Source: Clostridium sp. 26_22 (GTDB lineage Bacteria > Bacillota > Clostridia > TANB77 > CAG-508). From it: 32,917 bases of DNA. The stretch lies in contig MNRP01000047.1 of NCBI GenBank assembly GCA_001916005.1, positions 1 to 32,917 on the forward strand. Reading direction: 5' to 3'. Below the pieces are notes generated by a model, which worked only from the letters and a program-made list of their open reading frames with translations, searched no databases and was not told the origin of the DNA. Positions within the stretch are counted from its first letter, which is position 1. Each line of letters starts with the position of its first letter. Position numbers and translations under genes: made by a program. Positions 22,335 through 31,246 of the stretch are shown here, piece by piece.

Positions 22335-23606
22335 ATGCAAATAATTGAAAATTCAAAAGTTAAAGAAAAATTATATATAGAAAAATTAAAAAATGGTTTA
22401 ACAGTAATGATAATTCCAAAAAAAGATATTCAAAAAAAATATATAATTTGGGGAACACATTATGGTTCAAATGATAGCACATTTATAGTACCCGGAGAAA
22501 CTCAAATAACAGAAGTTCCAAAAGGAGTAGCACATTTTTTGGAACATAAAATGTTTGAACAAGAAAATGGAAAAAACAGTCTAGATGTTTTAACAGCAAT
22601 AGGAGTTAATGCAAATGCATATACAACAAATGACCATACAGCATATTTGTTTGAATGTACAGACAATTTTTACCCTGCATTAGATGAATTTATGGATTAT
22701 GTACAACATCCATATTTTACAGATGAAAATGTAGAAAAAGAAAAAGGCATTATTGGACAAGAAATAATGATGTATGATGATTACCCAGAATGGAAAGTAT
22801 ATTTAAATGCATTAGAAAGTATGTATCACAATAATCCAGTAAAATTAGATATAACAGGAACAATTGAAACTATAAGCAAAATAGATAAAGATATCTTATA
22901 CAAATGCTACAACACATTTTACAATCCATCAAATATGGCAATGGTAATAGCAGGAGATTTTGAACCAAATGAATTATTAGAAGAAATCAAAAAAAGACTA
23001 GTAGATACAAAATCAAATGGAGAAATAAAAAGAATTTTTGAAGAAGAACCAGAAACAATAGTAAAAGAAAAATCAGAACAAAAAATGGAAGTCAGCAAAC
23101 CATTATACACAATAGGAATTAAAGATATTCCAGCAGAAGAAAATGAAAAAGTGAAAAAACACATAGCAATAGAAATATTATTAAATCTAATAATAGGGGC
23201 AAGTTCAGATTTATATAAAAAATTATATGATAAAGGAAACTGTTATTCAAATCCAAGCATAGAATATGAATTTGATAAAAAATATGCACATATATTAATA
23301 ACAGGTCAATCAAATAATCCAGAAGAATTATATAAAGATTTAAAAGCTCAAATAAAAAAATATATACAAGATGGAATTAATGAAACAGATTTTGAAAGAA
23401 CAAAGAAAATGATCTATGGAGAATATATAAAAGAATATAATGACATAACAGATATTGCAAGAATGTTTTTATCAGATTATTTTAAAGGAATAAATAGTTT
23501 TGAATATCTAGAAGAAATAGAAACAATAAATATAGATTATTTAAACCAAGTTTTAAAAAATGTATTTAATGAGAAAAAAATGATATTATCTGTAGTTAGA
23601 AGTTAA
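22335..23606 (+). CDS. M16-family zinc peptidase (YmfH type)
   Basis: 423 residues, ATG 22335 after AGAAAGAAGG. The inverted zinc motif HFLEH (His67, Glu70, His71) is intact, with the third ligand Glu143 in EKGIIGQEIMMYDD, at the usual spacing of ~70 residues. GVAHFLEHKMF and the N-anchored ANAYTTNDHTAYLF segment are typical. It is the presumed active partner of the upstream M16-like protein. It ends at a clear terminator, so the two genes form one unit. Confidence 0.92.
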   Translation: MQIIENSKVKEKLYIEKLKNGLTVMIIPKKDIQKKYIIWGTHYGSNDSTFIVPGETQITEVPKGVAHFLEHKMFEQENGKNSLDVLTAIGVNANAYTTNDHTAYLFECTDNFYPALDEFMDYVQHPYFTDENVEKEKGIIGQEIMMYDDYPEWKVYLNALESMYHNNPVKLDITGTIETISKIDKDILYKCYNTFYNPSNMAMVIAGDFEPNELLEEIKKRLVDTKSNGEIKRIFEEEPETIVKEKSEQKMEVSKPLYTIGIKDIPAEENEKVKKHIAIEILLNLIIGASSDLYKKLYDKGNCYSNPSIEYEFDKKYAHILITGQSNNPEELYKDLKAQIKKYIQDGINETDFERTKKMIYGEYIKEYNDITDIARMFLSDYFKGINSFEYLEEIETINIDYLNQVLKNVFNEKKMILSVVRS

Positions 23607-23627
23607 AACAAAAAAATAGTTTTTATG

Positions 23628-23664
23628 GCATAAAATTAGATATAAAATTTTATGCTGTTTTTTT
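23628..23664 (+). terminator. Terminator after the M16 gene pair
   Basis: GCATAAAATT (23628-23637) pairs with AATTTTATGC (23646-23655), followed by TGTTTTTTTT. Confidence 0.8.
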
Positions 23665-23675
23665 ATATATTTTTA

Positions 23676-23690
23676 TGTCGAAAAATGACA
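23676..23690 (+). promoter_or_regulatory. Possible Spo0A box upstream of the Spo0E-like gene
   Basis: TGTCGAA (23676-23682) matches the 0A-box core TGNCGAA and forms part of a TGTC-N7-GACA dyad. It lies about 120 bases before a Spo0E-like start codon. A TTGACT -35-like hexamer follows further downstream, but the matching -10 is weak. Confidence 0.35.
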
Positions 23691-23802
23691 AAAACAGTCA
23701 TACGAAAGTTGCTAAAAAACGTTGAAAATACTTGACTTGAGACAAAATGTATGTTAATTTATAAATATACAGAAGAGAAATATTGAAAAAGGAGAGATAA
23801 AA

Positions 23803-23970
23803 ATGTTAAATGAAGAAATTTGTAAATTAAGAGATAAATTAAATAAAAGTATTGAATGCGGAGAAAGCTATGATATTACATATAAATTAAGCATTGAATT
23901 AGATGAACTTATAGCAAAGTATTATAGAGGACTAGAAAAAAGTAAAAAAAAACTAGTTTGTGAAATTTAG
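23803..23970 (+). CDS. Spo0E-family aspartyl-phosphate phosphatase
   Basis: 55 residues, ATG 23803 after AAGGAGAG. Two helices: LRDKLNKSIECGESYD, then LSIELDELIAKYYR, which matches the Spo0E signature S-x-x-L-D-x-L-I-x-x-Y. A basic tail (KSKKKL) follows. These proteins remove phosphate from Spo0A~P and so restrain sporulation. It is monocistronic: a hairpin follows the stop at once, and a candidate Spo0A box lies upstream, suggesting feedback. It is a better match than the minus-strand copy at 5133-5273. Confidence 0.82.
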   Translation: MLNEEICKLRDKLNKSIECGESYDITYKLSIELDELIAKYYRGLEKSKKKLVCEI

Positions 23971-23996
23971 GGCATGTTTTTACATGTTCTTTTTTT
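23971..23996 (+). terminator. Terminator after the Spo0E-like gene
   Basis: CATGT (23973-23977) pairs with ACATG (23982-23986), extended by two G-U pairs, then CTTTTTTT. Confidence 0.65.
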
Positions 23997-24005
23997 GTGT
24001 ATCTA

Positions 24006-24034
24006 TTGCAAATTTATGTAAAATATAGTATAAT
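24006..24034 (+). promoter_or_regulatory. Sigma-A promoter of the SNF2 helicase gene
   Basis: TTGCAA (24006-24011), 17 bases, TATAAT (24029-24034); GAAGGAG follows. Confidence 0.65.
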
Positions 24035-24059
24035 AATTAGCCAAGTGAAGGAGATAAAA

Positions 24060-27000
24060 ATGTTAGTAAATCATAATATTATAGATAATTTATGTGAAGA
24101 TGCAGGAGAACAAAGAAAGCAAAAAGCACAAAAATACAGAGATGAAAATAGAATTTACTTTAAAAAAGTAGAATATGAGAATCCAATGAACTTTGAGGTA
24201 ACAGCAGAAGTAGAAGGAACAGACACTTATAATACATATATTCAAGTAAAAAACGGAGAAATAGAGAATATAACATGTACTTGTCCAGACTATTACAACT
24301 ACTATGGAGTATGTAAACATACATTAGCAACAGTTCTAGCATTAGCAGATTATAATGTGGAAAAGATAGAAAAACATGAAAATAAAGCAACTGTACAGAA
24401 AGAAAAAAAGTACACAAACTTTTCTCAAATAGTAAAAACAATATATAATCATGAATTAAACGAAATAGACAAAGACCTAGAAGACAATGAACTAAAAAAC
24501 ACAGGAACAATAAAAATAGAGCCTAAAATAATTTATGATAAATTCACAAAAGAGATGAAAGTTGAATTTAAAATTGGAAATAAAAGAATGTATAAAATAA
24601 AAAATCTATCAGAATTTTATACATTAATGATGTTAAAAGAAAATTACAAATATGGAGATAAACTAGAATTTGTACATAGAAAAGAAATGTTTGACCAAGA
24701 AAGTCAAGGACTATTAGAATTTGTCTTAAAATATGCAGAAATAATAAAATATGCAAATTCTAATGCAAATTCAAACTATAGATATTATGGAAAAGCACTA
24801 AATGAAAATAATATAATATTAGGAAACACCGGTCTTGATGAATTATTTGATATACAAAAAAATAAAAAAGTTTTAATAGAAAAAGATTATGAAGTAAAAG
24901 CAATAGACTTTTTAGAAGAAGACCCACCACTTGATTTTTCATTAGAACAAATATCTGATGATGAATATAAAATTATTGCAAATTTTGATATATACAAAAT
25001 CAATATTTTAAGAGGAAAAAATTATAAATATGTATTAACAGACAAAAATTTATATAGATGTTCTAAAGAATTTACAAATACAAATCTAGAAATGCTAACA
25101 TTGTTTAGAGAAAATTACGTTTCAGAAGTTATGCTTGGTAAAAAAGAAATAGGAGATTTATTTTCAATAGTTTTACCAAAGGTTAAAAATGCAATAAAAA
25201 TAGAAGAAAAGCTAAAGAAAGAAGTAGAAGAATACATACCAGAAAAATTAAGAGTAAAAGTATTTCTTGATTTTGATAAAAACAATTATGTAGTTGCAGA
25301 TGTAAAACTATGCTATGGAGAAAATGAATTTAATCCATTAAACCAAAAAGAAGAAAAAAATTTCAAATTTCCTAGAAACATAGTAGAAGAAACAAAAGCA
25401 ATGAATATTTTTAGGAAAACAGGATTTATGTTTGAGCCTCAAAATTTGAGATTTATTTTACCAGATGATGAAAAAATATATAATTTCTTATCAGAAGATA
25501 TAAATTTATATATGAAAAAATTTGAAGTATTAGTAACAGAAAATTTTAAAACCAAAGAAATAGTAGCACCTAAAGTTGGTTCTTTAGGAGTAAGAGTAGA
25601 AAATAATCTATTAGAAATAGATTTGAGCAAATTAAATATAAAACCAGAAGAGTTACAAGAAATGCTTGCTAAATATAAATTAAAAAAGAAATTTTATAGG
25701 TTAAAAAATGGAGCATTTTTGCAATTACAAGATAGTGAAGAAGTAGAATTTTTAGATAAACTTATAACAGGAACAGATATTGATTATAAAGAACTAGAAA
25801 ATGGAACTGTTAGATTACCAGTAAACAGAACCTTATATTTAAATCAATTATTGAAAAAAATGAAAAATACAGAAATAACAAAAGATAAACAATACAGAGA
25901 AATAGTAAACAATCTAAATAAAGATTTATTAGAAGAAGAGAATATACCACAACAATTTGAAAATATATTAAGACCATATCAAAAAACTGGATTTCAATGG
26001 TTAAAAACACTAGATAATTATAGATTTGGAGGGATACTTGCAGATGATATGGGGTTAGGAAAAACAATTCAAGTTATATCTATGCTTGTTAGTTATAAAG
26101 AAAATCAAGAAGAAAACAAAAAAACAAGTTTAGTAGTATCACCAAGTTCGCTTGCTTTAAACTGGAAAAACGAAATAGAAAAATTTGCACCAGAATTAAA
26201 TATCAAAGTTATTAGTGGAAATGCAAACCAAAGGAAAGAAATAATTAACGAAATAGAAAGATATGATGTAATAGTAACATCATATGATTTATTAAAAAGA
26301 GATATAGAAATATACAAAGGAAAAAATTACACCTTTAGATTTATCATTGCAGATGAAGCTCAATATCTAAAAAATAATAATGCTAAAAATGCAAAAGCAA
26401 TTAAACAAATAAAAGCAGATTCTAGATTTGCATTAACAGGAACACCAATAGAAAATTCACTTGCAGAATTATGGTCAATATTTGACTTTGTTATGCCAGG
26501 CTATTTATTTAGCTATAAAAAATTCAAATCAACCTATGAAACTGCAATAGTAAAAGACAATGATGAAGATGCAATAAAAAAATTAAAAATGCTTATAGAA
26601 CCATTTGTTTTAAGAAGAACTAAAAAAGAGGTATTAACGGAGTTGCCAGAAAAAACAATTACAGTATTAAAAAATGAAATGGGAGAAGAACAAAGAAAAA
26701 TTTATCTATCATATTTAGTTAGAACAAAGCAAGAATTACAAGATGAAATAAACTCAAATGGCTATGAAAGAAGTCAAATAAAAATACTAGCAGCATTAAC
26801 AAGACTAAGACAAATTTGTTGTCATCCAAGTTTATTTATTGATAATTACAAGGAACCTTGCAGTAAATTAGAACAATGTATGGAAATATTAGAAGATGGA
26901 ATAACAGCAGGTCATAAAATATTGCTATTTTCAAGTTATACATCAATGTTTGAAATAATAGAAAAAGAATTAAAAAATAGAAATATAAAATATTTTAAAT

Positions 27001-27371
27001 TAACAGGAGCAACAAAAGTTGATGAAAGAGTGGATTTGGTAGATGAATTTAATCAAAATGATGAAATAAAAGTATTTTTGATTTCATTAAAAGCTGGAGG
27101 AACAGGCTTGAATTTAATAGGTGCAGATATGGTTATACATTATGACCCATGGTGGAATATATCAGCAGAAAATCAAGCAACAGACAGAGCTTATAGAATA
27201 GGACAAAAAAATAATGTACAAGTTTATAAATTAATAACAAAAGATTCTATCGAAGAAAAAATTTATGACTTGCAACAAAGAAAGGCAACTTTAACTGATA
27301 ATATGTTAGATACAAAAACAACATTTATTAGCAAACTTTCAAAAGAAGATATTATGAATTTATTTGAATAA
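24060..27371 (+). CDS. SWIM zinc finger SNF2-family DNA helicase/ATPase
   Basis: 1103 residues from ATG 24060, 5 bases after GAAGGAGAT; upstream in-frame codons overlap the promoter. The SWIM finger CTCPDYYNYYGVCKH places Cys73, Cys75, Cys85 and His87. A long middle region (about 130-600) matches the plan of bacterial SNF2-associated domains. The SNF2 core has the Walker A DDMGLGKT (about 662-669), DEAQ (about 764-767) and the C-terminal helicase motif VI ENQATDRAYRIGQ (about 1038-1050). Likely an ATP-driven double-stranded DNA translocase that remodels protein-DNA complexes; its specific process in bacteria is unknown. No methylase or nuclease neighbours suggest a defence role. Confidence 0.9.
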   Translation: MLVNHNIIDNLCEDAGEQRKQKAQKYRDENRIYFKKVEYENPMNFEVTAEVEGTDTYNTYIQVKNGEIENITCTCPDYYNYYGVCKHTLATVLALADYNVEKIEKHENKATVQKEKKYTNFSQIVKTIYNHELNEIDKDLEDNELKNTGTIKIEPKIIYDKFTKEMKVEFKIGNKRMYKIKNLSEFYTLMMLKENYKYGDKLEFVHRKEMFDQESQGLLEFVLKYAEIIKYANSNANSNYRYYGKALNENNIILGNTGLDELFDIQKNKKVLIEKDYEVKAIDFLEEDPPLDFSLEQISDDEYKIIANFDIYKINILRGKNYKYVLTDKNLYRCSKEFTNTNLEMLTLFRENYVSEVMLGKKEIGDLFSIVLPKVKNAIKIEEKLKKEVEEYIPEKLRVKVFLDFDKNNYVVADVKLCYGENEFNPLNQKEEKNFKFPRNIVEETKAMNIFRKTGFMFEPQNLRFILPDDEKIYNFLSEDINLYMKKFEVLVTENFKTKEIVAPKVGSLGVRVENNLLEIDLSKLNIKPEELQEMLAKYKLKKKFYRLKNGAFLQLQDSEEVEFLDKLITGTDIDYKELENGTVRLPVNRTLYLNQLLKKMKNTEITKDKQYREIVNNLNKDLLEEENIPQQFENILRPYQKTGFQWLKTLDNYRFGGILADDMGLGKTIQVISMLVSYKENQEENKKTSLVVSPSSLALNWKNEIEKFAPELNIKVISGNANQRKEIINEIERYDVIVTSYDLLKRDIEIYKGKNYTFRFIIADEAQYLKNNNAKNAKAIKQIKADSRFALTGTPIENSLAELWSIFDFVMPGYLFSYKKFKSTYETAIVKDNDEDAIKKLKMLIEPFVLRRTKKEVLTELPEKTITVLKNEMGEEQRKIYLSYLVRTKQELQDEINSNGYERSQIKILAALTRLRQICCHPSLFIDNYKEPCSKLEQCMEILEDGITAGHKILLFSSYTSMFEIIEKELKNRNIKYFKLTGATKVDERVDLVDEFNQNDEIKVFLISLKAGGTGLNLIGADMVIHYDPWWNISAENQATDRAYRIGQKNNVQVYKLITKDSIEEKIYDLQQRKATLTDNMLDTKTTFISKLSKEDIMNLFE

Positions 27372-27372
27372 A

Positions 27373-27420
27373 GGAAAAATGGAAAGGGAAAAAAAGGAAG
27401 TCCCCTTTTCCCTTTCTATT
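27373..27420 (+). repeat. Intergenic inverted repeat with GGAAGTCC core (copy C)
   Basis: GAAAGGGAAAA (27382-27392) is the complement of TTTTCCCTTTC (27405-27415), with GGAAGTCC (27395-27402) in the loop. It starts just after the SNF2 stop and resembles copy B. It may act as the terminator for that gene. Confidence 0.6.
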
Positions 27421-27436
27421 TAAGTAGAGGAGAATT

Positions 27437-28783
27437 ATGAAAGATTATATAACAATAATAGGAGGAGGGCTTGCAGGAACAGAGGCAGCATATCAAATTG
27501 CAAAAAGAGGAATAAAAGTAAAATTATATGAAATGAAACCAGTCAAATTTTCAGAAGCACATTCTAATAAAAATTTGGCGGAAATTGTGTGCAGTAATTC
27601 ATTTAAATCTAACTTACTTACAAATGCTTGTGGACTTTTAAAAGAAGAACTTAGAAAGTTAGATTCATTATTAATAAGAATTGCTGATGAAACTAGTGTA
27701 CCAGCAGGCCAAGCCTTAGCAGTAGATAGAGAAGAGTTTTCTAAAAGAGTAACAGAAGAGATTGAAAAAAATACTTTAATAGAAGTAATCCACAAAGAAG
27801 TAGAAAATGTGGAAAATGAAGATGGAATTGTTATTATAGCGACAGGTCCATTGACTTCTGAAAAATTAGCAAAACAGATAGGAAAATTAACAGGAGAAGA
27901 TAAATTATATTTTTATGATGCGGCAGCTCCAATTGTTTTAAAAGATAGCATAGATTTTGATATCGCTTTTTATGGTAACAGATATGAACAAGAAAAGAAA
28001 AAAGATGAAACTGTAGAAGAGTGGAAAGATAGACAATCTAAACAAGAAAAAAGTTATATCAATCTTCCAATGAATAAGGAAGAGTATGAAAATTTCTGTA
28101 AGGAACTTGTAGAAGCGGAAGTTATTACATTACATGATTTTGAAAAGAAGGAAATATTTGAAGGATGTATGCCTGTTGAAATAATGGCAAAAAGAGGAAT
28201 AGATACTTTAAGATTTGGACCACTAAAACCAGTAGGATTTGATGACCCAAGATATGCTAAAAGACCATATGCAATAGTTCAATTAAGACAAGATAATACA
28301 GATGCAACAATATATAACATAGTTGGTTTTCAAACAAATCTGAAATTTGGAGAACAAAAAAGAGTATTTAGTATGATACCAGGATTACAAAATGCTGAGT
28401 TTGCAAAATATGGAGTAATGCACAAAAATACATATATAAATTCAACAAAATTGTTAGACAATACATATAATTTAAAATCAAATAATAATATATATTTTGC
28501 AGGACAAATAACAGGGGTTGAAGGTTATGTAGAATCAATATCTTCAGGAATGTTAGCTTCTTTAAATGCGATAGAAAGATTTTACAAAAGTGGTAAAAAA
28601 GTAGAATTTTCAGAATATACTGTTATTGGCAGTTTGGCTAAATATATATCTACTCCAAATGATAAGTTTCAACCGATGAATGCTAATTTTGGTATTTTAC
28701 CGGAATTGGAGGGAAAGAGAATTAGAGATAAAAAAGAAAGATATATGAAATTGGCTGAGAGAAGTTTGGAGAAATTGATATAA
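27437..28783 (+). CDS. trmFO: FAD/folate-dependent tRNA (uracil54-C5)-methyltransferase TrmFO
   Basis: 448 residues, ATG 27437 after GAGGAG. The N-terminal dinucleotide fold IIGGGLAGTEAAYQIAKRG is followed by the TrmFO-specific EMKPVKFSEAHS and ICSNSFKSN-like block (IVCSNSFKSNLLTNA). Later come GFQTNLKFGEQKRVF and ITGVEGYVES, shared with the MnmG/TrmFO superfamily; the length separates it from the ~630-residue MnmG. It makes ribothymidine at position 54 of tRNA using methylene-tetrahydrofolate. No terminator is evident before the next promoter. Confidence 0.95.
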   Translation: MKDYITIIGGGLAGTEAAYQIAKRGIKVKLYEMKPVKFSEAHSNKNLAEIVCSNSFKSNLLTNACGLLKEELRKLDSLLIRIADETSVPAGQALAVDREEFSKRVTEEIEKNTLIEVIHKEVENVENEDGIVIIATGPLTSEKLAKQIGKLTGEDKLYFYDAAAPIVLKDSIDFDIAFYGNRYEQEKKKDETVEEWKDRQSKQEKSYINLPMNKEEYENFCKELVEAEVITLHDFEKKEIFEGCMPVEIMAKRGIDTLRFGPLKPVGFDDPRYAKRPYAIVQLRQDNTDATIYNIVGFQTNLKFGEQKRVFSMIPGLQNAEFAKYGVMHKNTYINSTKLLDNTYNLKSNNNIYFAGQITGVEGYVESISSGMLASLNAIERFYKSGKKVEFSEYTVIGSLAKYISTPNDKFQPMNANFGILPELEGKRIRDKKERYMKLAERSLEKLI

Positions 28784-28841
28784 TAATTGCATTAAAAATG
28801 AGAGATTTATTAAGAAAAATATAAAAAAATAGTTAAAAATG

Positions 28842-28870
28842 TTGAAAAATAAATAAAAGTTTGGTAAAAT
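28842..28870 (+). promoter_or_regulatory. Promoter of the coiled-coil protein gene
   Basis: TTGAAA (28842-28847), 17 bases, TAAAAT (28865-28870). Confidence 0.6.
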
Positions 28871-28911
28871 TAAAGTAGTGATTTATTTTATGTTGGATAG
28901 GAGAATAAAAA

Positions 28912-30516
28912 ATGGATTTAATAAACGAATATGAAAAAGAAATTAAAGAATTAAAGAAACAAAAAGAATCTATTGAAAAATTAAGTGAACAAAGTGCAAA
29001 TTTAAAAGTAGAAAGAGATAAGAAAAAACAAGAATTAGATAAAATTCAAGACTACAAGAGTGCATTTTATGAAGATCTATCAAAAGAATATTCTGAAAAG
29101 GATTCTGAATTTGCAACATCTTTAGCACATGAAGAACTTGCAAAAAGAAATTTAAAAAGAAATCTTGAAGAAAAAAAATCAGAAATATTAAATGGGTTAG
29201 AAACAAAATTAGTAAAGGTTGAAGAAAATAGAAATAATGAATTTGCTAAAATGGAACAGGATGAAGTAAAGAAATTAACAGAGGAAAAGAAAAAATTAGA
29301 AGAAGAATTAAAATTAAATGATGTTACAAAAGAAGAATGGTTAAAATTACCAAGAGAAGAACAAATAAAAGTTAATCATGCTAAAGAACAATATTTAAAC
29401 AACAAACATAGATTACAAGAAATTGAACCAAAATTAGAAATAGCAAATATTTATGAAGGAAAAACACCAATAGAAAAATATACAGAAATAAAAGAGAAAA
29501 TAGATGTTATTAATAAAGAATTTACTCTTGAAAATCTTGATAATTTAGTTGAAAAATTAAATCAAAAAGAAAGCAAAGAAAATCTAGAAAAAGATTGGGA
29601 AGAAGCAATAAAAGAAAACGAAGAATTTGATAGAAGAAAAGCTATAAGAAAAGATTTGGATGAAAGAACAGAAAAGGCAATAGAAAATAATAAAAAAGAA
29701 ATCTATGAAGAAAATTCAAACCCTAAAAAAACATCTAAAAACACAAAAAAAATAGAAGAATTAAAAGAACAATTTAAAATTTTAAATGATAGACAAAAAG
29801 AAAAAGTAGTAGGAATAGAAGTTAAAGAAGGAAATAATGTAATCAACATAACAACAATAGATGAAAATAATGAAAAACAAACTATCAAAATAGAAAATAA
29901 AATTGAAGAGATTTTAAATGATAAGAAAAAAATATTTGCGGAACCTGAGGTGGTAGAAGTTTTAAATGCTATTGAACCATCAAAATTTAAACAATTTTTA
30001 TTAAAAAGAAAATTAAGCCCAATAGTATTAAAAGTTTTGAATGAAAATAAACAAAATAAAACTATTATAGATTATATGGAGGCAATAAAAAATAAAGAAA
30101 ATTGTGAAAACTTAGAAATAAAACATGATCTTAGTAGGACTGTTTTAAAAGGAAATTTAAAAAGAATGATGAAAAGAATTGCTAAAACAGAAAATAAAAT
30201 AGATGGAATGGAAGTACTTGGACTACAAGAAAGTAAAATAGCAGGATTATTAGGAAAAAGAAAAATAAAAAATATACCATCAACAATAAAAGAAGGAATA
30301 AAACTTTCTGGAAAAATAAAAGCTGTTGAAGCAGTAAAAAACTTTTCTAAAAAAACTTTTAAAAAGGGAATTAAAGTAAAAGGTGCAGTACAAGAAGGAT
30401 TAAAAAAAGTTGCAGAAACATATAAGGAAGGGGAAGACTTAGAAAAACTAGAAGACAAAGAAGACCCAGATTTAGAAGAAACACAACCAAAATCACAAGA
30501 TGGTGAAGAAAGATAA
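28912..30516 (+). CDS. Large cytosolic coiled-coil protein of unknown function
   Basis: 534 residues from ATG 28912 after ATAGGAGA. No signal peptide or membrane helix. Residues ~1-275 are a nearly continuous Lys/Glu-rich coiled coil; a compact region follows (about 290-350, GIEVKEGNNVINITTIDENN, beta-rich). A helical domain (about 350-480) has EVLNAIEPSKFKQFLLKRKL and Lys/Arg-rich helices, and the tail is acidic (LEKLEDKEDPDLEETQ). I recognise no family. The basic C-terminal helices could bind nucleic acid or a structural partner. It has its own promoter and a strong terminator, and lies between trmFO and the str operon, a place not usually occupied by such a gene. Confidence 0.8.
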   Translation: MDLINEYEKEIKELKKQKESIEKLSEQSANLKVERDKKKQELDKIQDYKSAFYEDLSKEYSEKDSEFATSLAHEELAKRNLKRNLEEKKSEILNGLETKLVKVEENRNNEFAKMEQDEVKKLTEEKKKLEEELKLNDVTKEEWLKLPREEQIKVNHAKEQYLNNKHRLQEIEPKLEIANIYEGKTPIEKYTEIKEKIDVINKEFTLENLDNLVEKLNQKESKENLEKDWEEAIKENEEFDRRKAIRKDLDERTEKAIENNKKEIYEENSNPKKTSKNTKKIEELKEQFKILNDRQKEKVVGIEVKEGNNVINITTIDENNEKQTIKIENKIEEILNDKKKIFAEPEVVEVLNAIEPSKFKQFLLKRKLSPIVLKVLNENKQNKTIIDYMEAIKNKENCENLEIKHDLSRTVLKGNLKRMMKRIAKTENKIDGMEVLGLQESKIAGLLGKRKIKNIPSTIKEGIKLSGKIKAVEAVKNFSKKTFKKGIKVKGAVQEGLKKVAETYKEGEDLEKLEDKEDPDLEETQPKSQDGEER

Positions 30517-30537
30517 TAATTATAAATCAATAGAACA

Positions 30538-30571
30538 AAGAAAAACTTGGAAAAATTCCAAGTTTTTCTTG
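30538..30571 (+). terminator. Terminator after the coiled-coil gene
   Basis: AAGAAAAACTTGGAA (30538-30552) pairs perfectly with TTCCAAGTTTTTCTT (30556-30570) around AAA. Confidence 0.85.
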
Positions 30572-30597
30572 ACTTATATACATAAAAATGTTAAAAT
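30569..30597 (+). promoter_or_regulatory. Sigma-A promoter of the str operon (rpsL)
   Basis: TTGACT (30569-30574), 17 bases, TAAAAT (30592-30597). The -35 box begins inside the last two bases of the preceding terminator stem. Confidence 0.65.
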
Positions 30598-30670
30598 AGA
30601 AAATGCTATAGTAAATTGCGTGTATTATGCAGTTCCGTAGTAAAAATAAAAAATAGGAGGTGAAATTTAA

Positions 30671-31084
30671 GTGCCAACAATTAATCAATTAGTAAGAAAA
30701 GGAAGACAAACAGGAGTAACAAAATCAACTGCACCAGCTCTTCAACATGGATGGAACTCAAAAAACAAAAAATTAACAAATAACAGAGCTCCACAAAAAA
30801 GAGGTGTATGTACAGTAGTAAAAACAGTTACACCTAAAAAGCCAAACTCAGCTTTAAGAAAAGTTGCCAGAGTTAGACTTTCAAATGGTTATGAAGTAAC
30901 ATCTTATATCCCAGGTATAGGACATAACCTACAAGAACACAGTGTTGTATTAATAAGAGGTGGTAGGGTAAAAGACCTTCCAGGTGTTAGATACCATATT
31001 ATCAGAGGAACATTAGATACAGCTGGTGTTAAAGATAGAATGCAAGCTCGTTCTAAATACGGAGCTAAGAGACCTAAAAAATAG
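30671..31084 (+). CDS. rpsL: 30S ribosomal protein S12
   Basis: 137 residues from GTG 30671 after AGGAGGTG. PTINQLVRKGR...KRGVCTVVKTVTPKKPNSALRKVARVRL and the GHNLQEHSVVLIRGGRVKDLPGVRYH block are diagnostic. The Lys of TPKKPNSALRK and of GGRVKDLPG (the classical streptomycin-resistance sites) appear wild type. It carries a short extra segment (residues ~25-37, QHGWNSKNKKLTN) seen in longer S12 versions. S12 lies at the decoding centre. First gene of the str operon, followed by a structured gap. Confidence 0.97.
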   Translation: MPTINQLVRKGRQTGVTKSTAPALQHGWNSKNKKLTNNRAPQKRGVCTVVKTVTPKKPNSALRKVARVRLSNGYEVTSYIPGIGHNLQEHSVVLIRGGRVKDLPGVRYHIIRGTLDTAGVKDRMQARSKYGAKRPKK

Positions 31085-31246
31085 AACTTAGCCAAAAATT
31101 AAAAAGTAGTGCTTGTAATACTTACTAAATTAAGGTACTTAAATTTAGAAATAGATTATATGCACTATACGGAAAAGTAAAAAACTTTTCAGAGTACCGA
31201 AGATATTTTGATGAATATCTAATAAAAATTTAAGGAGGGAAGAATA
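31085..31246 (+). promoter_or_regulatory. Structured 162-base gap between rpsL and rpsG
   Basis: Two hairpins are visible: TAGTGC (31107-31112) with GCACTA (31162-31167), and GAAAAGT/ACTTTTC (about 31172-31190) inside a CGG/CCG pair. The gap then ends in AAGGAGGG. Ribosomal protein S7 represses its own operon by binding an S12-S7 gap in enterobacteria; whether this RNA does the same is inference. Confidence 0.4.

Noticed and set aside
30072..30530. 152-codon minus-strand frame opposite the coiled-coil gene
   Set aside because: It is a Ser/Phe-rich antisense shadow of Lys/Glu codons, with no family resemblance.
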